From NCBI GenBank assembly GCA_016206755.1, contig JACQQZ010000140.1:1-6856 (forward strand): DNA of 6,856 nt, given 5' to 3'. The position numbers and the translations under genes were made by a program. This stretch comes from Candidatus Omnitrophota bacterium. Its GTDB lineage: Bacteria > Omnitrophota > Gorgyraeia > 1-14-0-20-64-10 > JACQQZ01. This document shows positions 1-6,231 of this stretch, in pieces. The notes under the pieces were generated by a model, which was not told the origin of the DNA, made no database searches, and worked only from the letters and a program-made list of their open reading frames with translations. The first letter of the stretch is position 1; every line of letters starts with the position of its first letter.

Positions 1-764
1 TGCACTCGGGCAGTCATCAGATGCGGATCGCCATCCACCTCGACCATGGTATTGAGCTTGCCGCCGGAGCAATCGACCCCTACCGCTTCTTTCACATAGG
101 CATTGAGTTGACGAACATCCAGGTCAGAAATCGAGACGGTGGCCTCAGTTTCCTCCTTCAAATTGGTCTGTCCCTCCACCTGAACTCTTCCGGGGGCTGG
201 GTCCATCGGTCCCTGCAAGGAAGCCGTTGCCGTGTAGCGATAAGCCAGCGCGGAGGTCAACCGGACATCCGCTTGAATATCGTTCAACTGCCACGTCCCA
301 ATGGGGGGCTGCGCGAAAGCATCTCTGTACATCGCTTTTCCATCGCGAATGACCAGGCGGGTGGGCAAAATCTTCCGTTCCGGCCGGCCGGATAGAGTTT
401 CAAACTTAGGAACATTCCAATCGATTGAAGTGAGCCGCTCCACGAGAATCTCCGGCTGAACAACCACGACGTCCGCAACAACACCTTGGCGAAAAAGCAG
501 CGACCACAACGCGACCTGGGCCTCGATAGAAGAAACTTTCAGCCAGGCCGAGGCGGCGGCCGGCACGCGGGCTGAGAAACCGTCCACGCGGGTACCGGTC
601 ATCGGCAGCCACCGGACGGCGCTCACCGTCACCTCTGAGGAAAGCGCAGCGCTTAATTCTTTCTCAAGCATCGGCTTGAGCTGTGGAATCAATATCGCCG
701 CGGCAACACCGGCAACAATCATGACAATCAACAAAACAATCGGAACAACTCTAAGGATTTTCAT
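1..764 (-). CDS. AsmA-like envelope protein, 3' end cut off by the window
   Basis: The minus strand is open without a stop from an ATG at 764 to the left edge, giving 254 residues of a longer protein. Residues 7-26 form one hydrophobic helix (VPIVLLIVMIVAGVAAAILI), which reads as an N-terminal membrane anchor. Behind it comes the usual AsmA/DUF748 opening: a short helix (LKPMLEKELSAALSSEVTV, 29-47), a beta-rich stretch with a 'v..v.....sLL.....v..v.v..Pe..ver' pattern at 77-110, and DWN at 115-117. Families with this layout (AsmA, YhdP, TamB) are inner-membrane-anchored periplasmic proteins linked to lipid transport to, and integrity of, the outer membrane. AGGTG at 770-774, five bases before the ATG, supports the start. 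The gene follows tRNA-Arg and may have its own promoter, though none was recognised. The family call rests on pattern; the exact subfamily is unknown. Confidence 0.8.
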   Translation of the reverse strand, partial: MKILRVVPIVLLIVMIVAGVAAAILIPQLKPMLEKELSAALSSEVTVSAVRWLPMTGTRVDGFSARVPAAASAWLKVSSIEAQVALWSLLFRQGVVADVVVVQPEILVERLTSIDWNVPKFETLSGRPERKILPTRLVIRDGKAMYRDAFAQPPIGTWQLNDIQADVRLTSALAYRYTATASLQGPMDPAPGRVQVEGQTNLKEETEATVSISDLDVRQLNAYVKEAVGVDCSGGKLNTMVEVDGDPHLMTARV

Positions 765-769
765 TTTTT

Positions 770-774
770 CACCT
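770..774 (-). promoter_or_regulatory. Ribosome binding site of the AsmA-like gene
   Basis: AGGTG on the minus strand, then five A bases, then the ATG at 764. This spacing suits a Shine-Dalgarno site and fixes the start of the partial gene. No other ATG with a comparable site lies upstream in frame. Confidence 0.6.
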
Positions 775-800
775 GGTTCCAAAACGGTGCATCCAATGGT

Positions 801-820
801 GCGCCGGGCTGATTCGGCGC
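801..820. repeat. Small inverted repeat in the gap between the tRNA and the AsmA-like gene
   Basis: Perfect 6-base arms GCGCCG (801-806) and CGGCGC (815-820) flank an 8-base loop. It lies in the 135-base stretch (765-899) between tRNA-Arg and the AsmA-like gene, which otherwise holds nothing I can support. Neither strand has a T-run directly after the stem, so it is not a convincing intrinsic terminator. It could be a weak transcript structure or chance in GC-rich DNA. Confidence 0.3.
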
Positions 821-899
821 CTTCCGCTTGCTTTGCTCGCTCCAGGTCGGCCAGCCGCCGCTACGTGCATCGCCTCTTACCGATGTTGCCCTAAAGATA

Positions 900-973
900 T
901 GCGCCCGGGCCGATTCGAACGGCCGGCCAACGGTTTAGAAAACCGTTGCTCTATCCAACTGAGCTACGGGCGC
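900..973 (-). tRNA. tRNA-Arg, anticodon UCU
   Basis: The minus strand folds as a full cloverleaf. The acceptor arms GCGCCCG (973-967) and CGGGCGC (907-901) pair over 7 bases. The D arm is GCTC/GAGC with loop AGTTGGATA. The anticodon stem is ACGGT/ACCGT with loop TTTCTAA, giving anticodon TCT, which reads AGA (and by wobble AGG) arginine codons. The variable loop is 5 bases, and the T arm is GGCCG/CGGCC with loop TTCGAAT. The discriminator is A at 900, and CCA is not encoded. The gene starts 24 bases after the stop of the GT4 gene on the same strand. That leaves no room for a complete separate promoter outside the coding region, so it may be read from the upstream operon or from a promoter inside GT4. 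Confidence 0.96.
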
Positions 974-997
974 GTATGGAACCATCTTACTACACCC

Positions 998-2149
998 TCA
1001 GATGATGCTCTCATAAAGATGGAGAGTCTGCCGGGCCGTCCCATGCCAGCAAAAACGCCTCGCCTGGGCCATTCCTCGCTGAATCAGCGCCTGGCTGAAG
1101 GAGGCATCGAGGACAATCCGGCGCATCGCCTCGACAATCGCCCGGGTGTCAGAAGGATCTACCAGCGCCGCCCCATCGGCCGCCACCTCTTTCAGGGAGG
1201 AGTTGTTCGATGTCACCACCGGAGTTCCGCAGGCCATCGCCTCCAGCGGCGGAAATCCAAATCCCTCATAGAACGAGGGATAGACCAGCATGCTCGCGGC
1301 ATTGTACAGAGCCACCAGATCTTCCTCAGACACAAAGCCGGTCAGGCGAAGCGCCCCGTCAATTCCCAACGACGCTGCTTGCTGCGAAAGTTTTCCTTTC
1401 CAAAACTGCGCTTGGGCGCCCGCCAGGACAAGTTGGAAATTTTTGAAACCGTCCCGCCTGAAGCGGGCGAAAGCAGAGAGCAGCCCGGTGATATTCTTGC
1501 GCCAATCGCACGATCCGACGTAAAGGACAAACGGGCGCCGGATCTCATGCCGGGCCAACACCGCGTCGATTCCGCGGCGGTCTTCGCTGGGCCGGAACAC
1601 CGGATGAAGCCCCGGATAGATGACGGTAATCTTCTCCTCCGGAATCCGCAGGATTCGAACCAGATCCATCCGGGTGTACTCAGACGTGGCCACAATGTGC
1701 CGCACCTGCCCCAAGAAGCGATAATGCCGCTCGATGTTCCAGCGGGCCCGGGGATAGCGCCAGCGCATGTAGATCTTTTGAAAAATCAACGGGATCAGGT
1801 CGTAGGCAGTGGCAATCGTCCTGCCGGCGGTCGCAAAGGGCGGACCGAATTCGAGAAGATGACACAGGTCGATTTTTCTATGCTGGAGTCCCGAGCGCAG
1901 CGATTGAGCATGGGTGACGCGGAATCCGTCTCGGTCGATCCACTGTTCGAACAACGGGTCCAGGCCTCCGGGGGAAGCAGGCCTGCCTGCCGGTAGGCAG
2001 GGCCTCCTATCGAAACCAAACGGGATCCAGTGATGCGACCCGTCGTTTGCCTGAAGGGCCCGGATGAGATTGCGGCTGTAGGTGCCGATCCCCATGGTGC
2101 GGCTCGTATTCTGAAGCGCGCGGCAATCAATTCCGATGCGCATAGACAT
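998..2149 (-). CDS. GT4 family glycosyltransferase (GT-B fold)
   Basis: A 383-residue protein of normal length for retaining GT4 enzymes, which move a sugar from an NDP-sugar onto a growing glycan at the cytoplasmic face of the inner membrane. The N-terminal half opens with RIGIDCRAL (4-12), then the acceptor-side glycine loop GIGTYSRNL (20-28) and TAYDLIP (114-120). The C-terminal nucleotide-sugar half has LYVGSCDWRKN (209-219, with the R217/K218 donor-phosphate pair), LTGFVSEEDL (269-278) and the E-x7-E motif EGFGFPPLE (E295 and E303). It resembles mannosyl- or rhamnosyltransferases of O-antigen clusters, but donor and acceptor cannot be told from sequence. The ATG at 2149 overlaps the GT9 stop by 23 bases. 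An alternative ATG at 2143 sits better behind GGAAAG (2150-2155) and may be the true start. Residues 51-56 (CLPAGR) are encoded by a palindromic repeat. Confidence 0.9.
   Translation of the reverse strand: MSMRIGIDCRALQNTSRTMGIGTYSRNLIRALQANDGSHHWIPFGFDRRPCLPAGRPASPGGLDPLFEQWIDRDGFRVTHAQSLRSGLQHRKIDLCHLLEFGPPFATAGRTIATAYDLIPLIFQKIYMRWRYPRARWNIERHYRFLGQVRHIVATSEYTRMDLVRILRIPEEKITVIYPGLHPVFRPSEDRRGIDAVLARHEIRRPFVLYVGSCDWRKNITGLLSAFARFRRDGFKNFQLVLAGAQAQFWKGKLSQQAASLGIDGALRLTGFVSEEDLVALYNAASMLVYPSFYEGFGFPPLEAMACGTPVVTSNNSSLKEVAADGAALVDPSDTRAIVEAMRRIVLDASFSQALIQRGMAQARRFCWHGTARQTLHLYESII
1979..2005. repeat. Near-perfect palindromic repeat inside the GT4 gene
   Basis: A 20-base core at 1982-2001 is palindromic at 9 of 10 base pairs: arms CCTGCCT and AGGCAGG, with centre GCCGGT. 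AGGCC and GGCCT extend the symmetry outward to 1979-2005 if one base is allowed to bulge. In the GT4 frame it reads through as PCLPAGRPA without breaking the protein, between the first Rossmann strands and well away from the catalytic motifs. It looks like a short palindromic element tolerated in coding DNA. No second copy was found in this window, so its repeated nature is inferred rather than shown. Confidence 0.55.
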
Positions 2150-3929
2150 CTTTCCGGAGCAGCTCTTGCGCGGCGCGAATCACCTCTTCCGGCGTTACCG
2201 CCTGAAGGCACCAGTACTCTGAGAAGGGGCAATGGCATCCGTCGGCCTGTCCCACATTCATGCAGGGCAAGCGGTGGGTCAATGCTGTCCCGGGAATCCG
2301 GAGGGGAGCATAGAAATGCGCCGGCGCCCTGCTGACGGAGACCACCGGCGTTCCGACCGCCGAAGCGATGTGGGTGGCGGCGCTGTCGTTGCAGATGAGA
2401 ATCCTGCACTGCCGGATCAGCGCAGCCGCTTCCAGAAGTGTTGTGCGCCCGGCCAGCACGATCGGCGGATGAACCATCCGGCCGGCCAATTCCTGCGCCA
2501 ACGGATACTCCTGCAAGCTTCCGATGACAACGACTTTCGCATTCCATTCATTGACAAGGCGGTCGAGGACCTGGGCAAACAAACTTAAGCTCCAACGCTT
2601 TTCCTCGCGGCTGGCCCCCGGAAAAACGCCGATCAAAAGCTCCCCCTCCAAAATCCCTTGGGCTTTTAAGAGGTCCTCTGCCGCAGTTGCTGCTTGAGCT
2701 GGAATCCGCAATTCGAGAGAATGGTTCGTTGATGCCGCCCCAAGCGCCGCGATCACTTGCAGATTGTAATCCACTTTATGCCACCGATGCCACCGGCTCC
2801 AATCGAACGGTACCTCGTGGGTCAACAGATGGGCGAGCCGCTGGGCTTTCAACCCAGGGACATTGGAACGGAGGGCATACCCTGCCCGATGGCTCGCACC
2901 GGAAAGGTATGCCAACACAATGTGGGCGGCTTCGCCTCGCGTGTCTACGGTCAGATCAAACCGTTCGCGCCAAAGCGCTGCAACACAGGAAAGGAAGTCC
3001 CTCACAGGACGGGGCGCCTTGTGCGGCAGGTGTCGGACATATTTCTCAAACCAGGGCGGATGATAGACGATGACCTTAAAAACCTCCGGCCGGCCGGAGA
3101 GCAGCTCTTGCCCCCACTGCCCGGCAAGGACCGTGAGCTTTGCCGATGGAAATCGATCTTTTAGCGCCGTCAGGCACGGGGTGGCCAACAGCAGATCCCC
3201 CGGATTATCCAAAGCGATCAAGAGGATGCGCCGTACTTTATCCAATGATTTTAATCTCCGCCTGCCGCCGGCCCAACAAATCGTCTCCCAAACCGGAACA
3301 AAAGCGCGCGATGCCGCCCGGACAAAGAGATCGATTAAAAAAACGGCCCGGGGATATATCCATCGAAAATAGAGTTGACGGACCAAAGATGCAGGATGGC
3401 TCAGCGCCGTCTTCAACGCATGGGGAATCGTCACGCGTTGGCATCGAGCCGGCGAAGCGCGGCAGAGAAACCGGTGAGCCGCCGGAAAACAAGCCAGCCG
3501 CAAGACGGCGATCGGATCTTCTTCCGGATCATGTTCCACAAACAGGAGAACGAGTTGAAACCGGTTCCGGAATATCCGCCACCAAAGTAAGACCCCGTCC
3601 GAAATTCCCCCGTCTCGATTCCGGCGAAAGGTCCAGGATTGCGCTTCGCCGCCCGGAATCCCCCTGCCTTCTTCCGTCAGGACGGTAATCGTTTGAGGGC
3701 GCGGGATTCCCACAAAAAGACCGGAAATCTCTGAAAGCCACGGGAGGCCGTGAGGAGCCACGATGAGCGCCGAGCGAATCTGATCCGGTGCAAGCAATGC
3801 CAGCTCTCTGGAAAGCTTTTGACTTAGAGCGCCTTTCAGAACCTCCCGTGGCCGCGCGGGGTGGCGGCGGCTAAGAACGGATGCTTTCACAGGAAGAACC
3901 GGCGTTGGCGGATCGCAGAAGCGCCACAA
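2127..3929 (-). CDS. GT9 (heptosyltransferase-type) glycosyltransferase with an extra N-terminal half
   Basis: A 600-residue protein; GT9 enzymes usually have about 330-370. The GT9 part lies at about 230-600. It has a first Rossmann start ILLIALDNPGDLLLATPCL (235-253), RERFDLTVDTRGE (321-333), GVFPGASREEKRW (434-446), VVVIGS (466-471) and LAGRTTLLEAAALI (492-505). It ends with ICNDSAATHIASAVGTPVV (512-530), where the family usually has NDSGPMH. Such enzymes transfer heptose or a related sugar onto LPS core-type glycans at the inner membrane. A Cys-rich tail (C556, C565, C567, C574) resembles a variant seen near the end of family members. Residues 1-229 have no clear family; they look like a decayed copy of the first GT9 domain. 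The start is uncertain. The longest reading begins at TTG 3929 (GGAAGGA ten bases upstream, 59-base overlap with the preceding gene); GTG at 3890 reduces the overlap to 20 bases. Confidence 0.85.
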   Translation of the reverse strand: MWRFCDPPTPVLPVKASVLSRRHPARPREVLKGALSQKLSRELALLAPDQIRSALIVAPHGLPWLSEISGLFVGIPRPQTITVLTEEGRGIPGGEAQSWTFRRNRDGGISDGVLLWWRIFRNRFQLVLLFVEHDPEEDPIAVLRLACFPAAHRFLCRASPARCQRVTIPHALKTALSHPASLVRQLYFRWIYPRAVFLIDLFVRAASRAFVPVWETICWAGGRRRLKSLDKVRRILLIALDNPGDLLLATPCLTALKDRFPSAKLTVLAGQWGQELLSGRPEVFKVIVYHPPWFEKYVRHLPHKAPRPVRDFLSCVAALWRERFDLTVDTRGEAAHIVLAYLSGASHRAGYALRSNVPGLKAQRLAHLLTHEVPFDWSRWHRWHKVDYNLQVIAALGAASTNHSLELRIPAQAATAAEDLLKAQGILEGELLIGVFPGASREEKRWSLSLFAQVLDRLVNEWNAKVVVIGSLQEYPLAQELAGRMVHPPIVLAGRTTLLEAAALIRQCRILICNDSAATHIASAVGTPVVSVSRAPAHFYAPLRIPGTALTHRLPCMNVGQADGCHCPFSEYWCLQAVTPEEVIRAAQELLRKDVYAHRN

Positions 3930-4794
3930 TGTTTTTGATTCCTTCCCGAAGGTCCCCCCGAGTGCAAAAACCTTCCTGAAGGAGCTTTTGGGCGCAGAGG
4001 GTGTAAGAGGAGGCGGTCATGCTCTTGGCTTCCACGGATTCCACCGTCAGCGACGGCACGAGCTTGGAAAGAACCGTTAAAATTTCTTCGACCGTCGCGT
4101 GGGTCGTCACCCCATCGTAGGTCTGGCCATTGAACAGCCGTTTCTGAAGAATAAACTGCATCGCGCCCACGGCATCCCGCAGATCGAGGTAGGGACGGGT
4201 TTGGTGAAGCGCCGTCCGATACACCGTCACCGGTTGGCCCATGACCGCCTGCCAGCAGAATTTATGGACCGCCGTGTGGAATCGGATTCCTGGAGAAACT
4301 CCAAACACGGTGCCAAAACGGCAGAGGGCATACGACAACCCATCCTCTTTGGCCATTGTTTGCAGAAGCTGCTCCGCTTTGAATTTCGACTGGGCATACG
4401 GACTTTGCTCGGAAATTTTGATATGGACGCTGCTGGTAGAAGCAAATAGGAGCGGCGTTCCAACCTTCAAGCAGGCCTGCGCCACGTGGCGAGTCCCCTC
4501 GACATTGATCGACTCAACCAACTCCCTTGCCGCGAAGCTCCCTTCCGCATCGGTCCAGGCCGCCAAATGGACGACGGAGTCGGCCCCGTTAAAAAGATGA
4601 ATCAAATCGGCCGTTCGGACATCCTTCTCGATAAACCGGTAGCGGCCTGCCGCCGGAAGACCGAAGAGGGAGCAGTGGCGCTGGGTGAGAAAATTGTCGA
4701 TCATCACAATCTCGGCGCCGGGAAACACCGCCGGAAGCTCTCGCACAAGCCCGGAGCCAATCTGTCCCAAAGCTCCTGTCACAACAATTTTCAT
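3871..4794 (-). CDS. NAD(P)-dependent sugar epimerase/dehydratase (extended SDR), second of two
   Basis: A 307-residue extended SDR of usual length. The cofactor-binding loop is TGALGQIG (6-13) after the first strand KIVV, with D33 after the second strand (IVMID), which suits NAD. HLAAW (76-80) follows the fourth strand. The catalytic set is visible as STSS (119-122) and Y133-x3-K137 (SPYAQSK), then CRFGTVFG (158-165) and RPYLDLRDAV (200-209) in the substrate half. Such enzymes epimerise, reduce or dehydrate NDP-sugars in the cytoplasm. Together with its neighbours it probably acts late in deoxysugar synthesis, for example as a 4-ketoreductase or epimerase, but motifs alone cannot separate these. 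The ATG overlaps the preceding stop in the classic ATGA arrangement (4 bases), so translation is probably coupled. The C-terminal 20 or so codons overlap the start of GT9. Confidence 0.88.
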   Translation of the reverse strand: MKIVVTGALGQIGSGLVRELPAVFPGAEIVMIDNFLTQRHCSLFGLPAAGRYRFIEKDVRTADLIHLFNGADSVVHLAAWTDAEGSFAARELVESINVEGTRHVAQACLKVGTPLLFASTSSVHIKISEQSPYAQSKFKAEQLLQTMAKEDGLSYALCRFGTVFGVSPGIRFHTAVHKFCWQAVMGQPVTVYRTALHQTRPYLDLRDAVGAMQFILQKRLFNGQTYDGVTTHATVEEILTVLSKLVPSLTVESVEAKSMTASSYTLCAQKLLQEGFCTRGDLREGIKNIVALLRSANAGSSCESIRS

Positions 4795-5810
4795 CGTGGC
4801 CGTTCCGGGCAGTTGCCCAGGGCTCGCGCCGTCTTAACAATCCCCTCGCCAAGCGAGGTTGCGGCCAGCCACCCTGTCGCTTGAGAAAAACTCCTGGAAT
4901 CTGCGACGAAATTTCTCATCTCGATGGGCGACATCGGCCGCGGCGGCTCAACCTGCTTGACCTCCACCGGCCGGCCCCTCTCGATCCCTCTTCCCGTGAT
5001 GGAACCGACTTGGCTAGCCACCAGATCAAACGCCTCTGCGACGGTGCAGCCGGCGCCGCTGCCGATCACAAAATGCCCTCCGTCCAAGCGGTCCGCCTGC
5101 GCCCCCGCCGCAAGAAAAGCATACACTGCATCTTCCACGTACAGATAATCGCGCACAAAATCTCCCTGGCCGTAGAGGGTCAGCGGCAATCCTTTGAGGG
5201 CATTAGCAATCATTCTGTTGATCACCCCGCGATCCGGATTCCCCGCCGCCGGCCCCGGGCCATAGACGTTGGTCAGGCGCAGGGTGGCTCCTCGAACCAC
5301 TCTGTCCTGCACGGAGCGTTTCAGGTGTTGCTCGGCCATCCATTTGTGGAAATCGTAAACCGTCGCGGGATTGTCCGGTTCAGTCTCATTCACCGGCACG
5401 GCAGCGGAAAGTCCGGCCTCTGTCGCTGTTCCTGCAAAAAGGATGATCGGGGCGCGGCCGTCGAGGCGGCACGCCTCCAGAAGGCGCACCATCGGAAGCA
5501 CGTTGGCGTTGTAATCCTCCGGCGGATTTTCGGCGGCGCGGGCGGCACTCGTCTGCGCGGCAAAATGGAAAACGACGTCCACCCCATCCAATGCCCGCCT
5601 CCACGCCGGTAGATGGGCAAGGTCTTCGCGGCGAAGCGGCGTGATGCGGCACCGGACCGGCGCCAGCGTCTGGATCAGGTTGCTCCCCAAAAAACCGCCG
5701 GCTCCCGTGACAAGAATCCGCCTGGCCGCGTAGAAGGAGAGCGCCTCCTCCAGCCAGGCGCTACTTGATGGGCGGACCGGAGAGCCAATCAAAGCCGATC
5801 TCGGGGTCAT
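4791..5810 (-). CDS. NAD(P)-dependent sugar epimerase/dehydratase (extended SDR), first of two
   Basis: A 339-residue extended SDR. RILVTGAGGFLGSNL (31-45) carries the TGxxGxxG cofactor loop. FHFAAQTS (81-88) follows the fourth strand, Y152-x3-K156 (VYDFHKW) is the catalytic pair, RLTNVYGPG (178-186) is the substrate loop, and RDYLYVEDAV (220-229) is typical of UDP-glucose 4-epimerase-like enzymes. It likely epimerises or reduces a nucleotide-linked 4-keto sugar in the cytoplasm. About 30 residues precede the first strand, more than is usual. The ATG at 5810 overlaps the epimerase gene by 50 bases and lacks a good ribosome binding site. The only in-frame alternatives before the Rossmann strand are TTG at 5792 and CTG at 5753, so the start is not settled. 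The gene ends in an ATGA overlap with the second SDR. The two SDRs are not close copies of each other. Confidence 0.88.
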   Translation of the reverse strand: MTPRSALIGSPVRPSSSAWLEEALSFYAARRILVTGAGGFLGSNLIQTLAPVRCRITPLRREDLAHLPAWRRALDGVDVVFHFAAQTSAARAAENPPEDYNANVLPMVRLLEACRLDGRAPIILFAGTATEAGLSAAVPVNETEPDNPATVYDFHKWMAEQHLKRSVQDRVVRGATLRLTNVYGPGPAAGNPDRGVINRMIANALKGLPLTLYGQGDFVRDYLYVEDAVYAFLAAGAQADRLDGGHFVIGSGAGCTVAEAFDLVASQVGSITGRGIERGRPVEVKQVEPPRPMSPIEMRNFVADSRSFSQATGWLAATSLGEGIVKTARALGNCPERPR

Positions 5811-6231
5811 CGTGCGGGATCCGCAATTCGTCCGCCGGGTCGTAGAGGCGGCTTGTCAGATAGATCAAATGAACGGGGCCTTGAATCACCTTGCATCCAT
5901 GGGCAACGCCCGGCGGAATTTTCACGATGCTGGGGGGCTGGTAATCTCCGATGAGAAAATTCATGCTGCTACGGTGCGTCGGTGAATCGGATCGTGAATC
6001 GTACAGGCCGACCTGCAAAACACCGCTGGGGACGTAGAAATATCCGGCCTGCTTCTTGTGCAAGTGCCATGCCTTGATCACGCCGCCCAACATCAGCGTA
6101 TGGTTCAACTGCCCGAACCGTTCCTGAAAAAATTCATCCGACGCCCGCAGAACCTCACGAAAAAAACCGCGCTGATCGGTGTGGGTCAGCAGCTCTTGGA
6201 GTACGACCCCGTCGATAACGGCAGAATCCAT
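5761..6231 (-). CDS. RmlC-like dTDP-4-keto-sugar 3,5-epimerase family protein (cupin)
   Basis: A 156-residue jelly-roll cupin, somewhat shorter than RmlC (about 180). RGFFREVLR (21-29) begins the fold. VIKAWHLHKKQ (51-61) replaces the RGLHxQ of true RmlC and keeps the catalytic-base position as H56. PSGVLQVGLYDSRSDSPT (68-85), IPPGVAHGCKV (105-115, H111), YLTSRLYDPADE (124-135, with Y130 at the general-acid site) and DDPEIGFDW (141-149) follow. In this family the His and Tyr residues take and return protons at C3 and/or C5 of a 4-keto-6-deoxy NDP-sugar. The WHLHKKQ variant is commonly annotated as an RmlC relative rather than rhamnose-specific, so I infer a 3- or 3,5-epimerase acting on the C-methylated intermediate. 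The start is well supported by AGGAG and AAGGTGG upstream. The gene overlaps the methyltransferase by 46 bases. Confidence 0.88.
   Translation of the reverse strand: MDSAVIDGVVLQELLTHTDQRGFFREVLRASDEFFQERFGQLNHTLMLGGVIKAWHLHKKQAGYFYVPSGVLQVGLYDSRSDSPTHRSSMNFLIGDYQPPSIVKIPPGVAHGCKVIQGPVHLIYLTSRLYDPADELRIPHDDPEIGFDWLSGPPIK

Noticed and set aside
21..395. Plus-strand open frame of 124 codons
   Set aside because: It is antisense to the AsmA-like gene, which has a ribosome binding site, a membrane anchor and family features; this frame has none.
789..870. Possible small open frame between the tRNA and the AsmA-like gene
   Set aside because: The roughly 35-codon frame on the minus strand lacks a ribosome binding site and any recognisable pattern.
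974..997. TAAGAT as a -10 box of a tRNA promoter
   Set aside because: No -35-like hexamer lies at suitable distance upstream; a single six-base match is not enough.
833..1996. Long plus-strand open frame of 387 codons
   Set aside because: It lies antisense to GT4 and runs through the tRNA. Its translation is Arg/Pro/His-rich with no recognisable motif, whereas the opposite strand shows full GT4 motifs.
1795..2547. Minus-strand open frame of 250 codons spanning the GT9/GT4 junction
   Set aside because: It is out of frame with both genes, and its sequence has no family motifs; GC-rich codon structure explains the open frame.
4881..5612. Plus-strand open frame of 243 codons
   Set aside because: It is antisense to the first SDR, which carries all expected dehydrogenase motifs; the translation here resembles nothing and is rich in His and Arg.
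6186..6231. Frameshift at the methyltransferase 3' end
   Set aside because: The last residues differ from the family pattern, but the downstream gene has its own strong ribosome binding site and start, and a short divergent tail is a simpler explanation.
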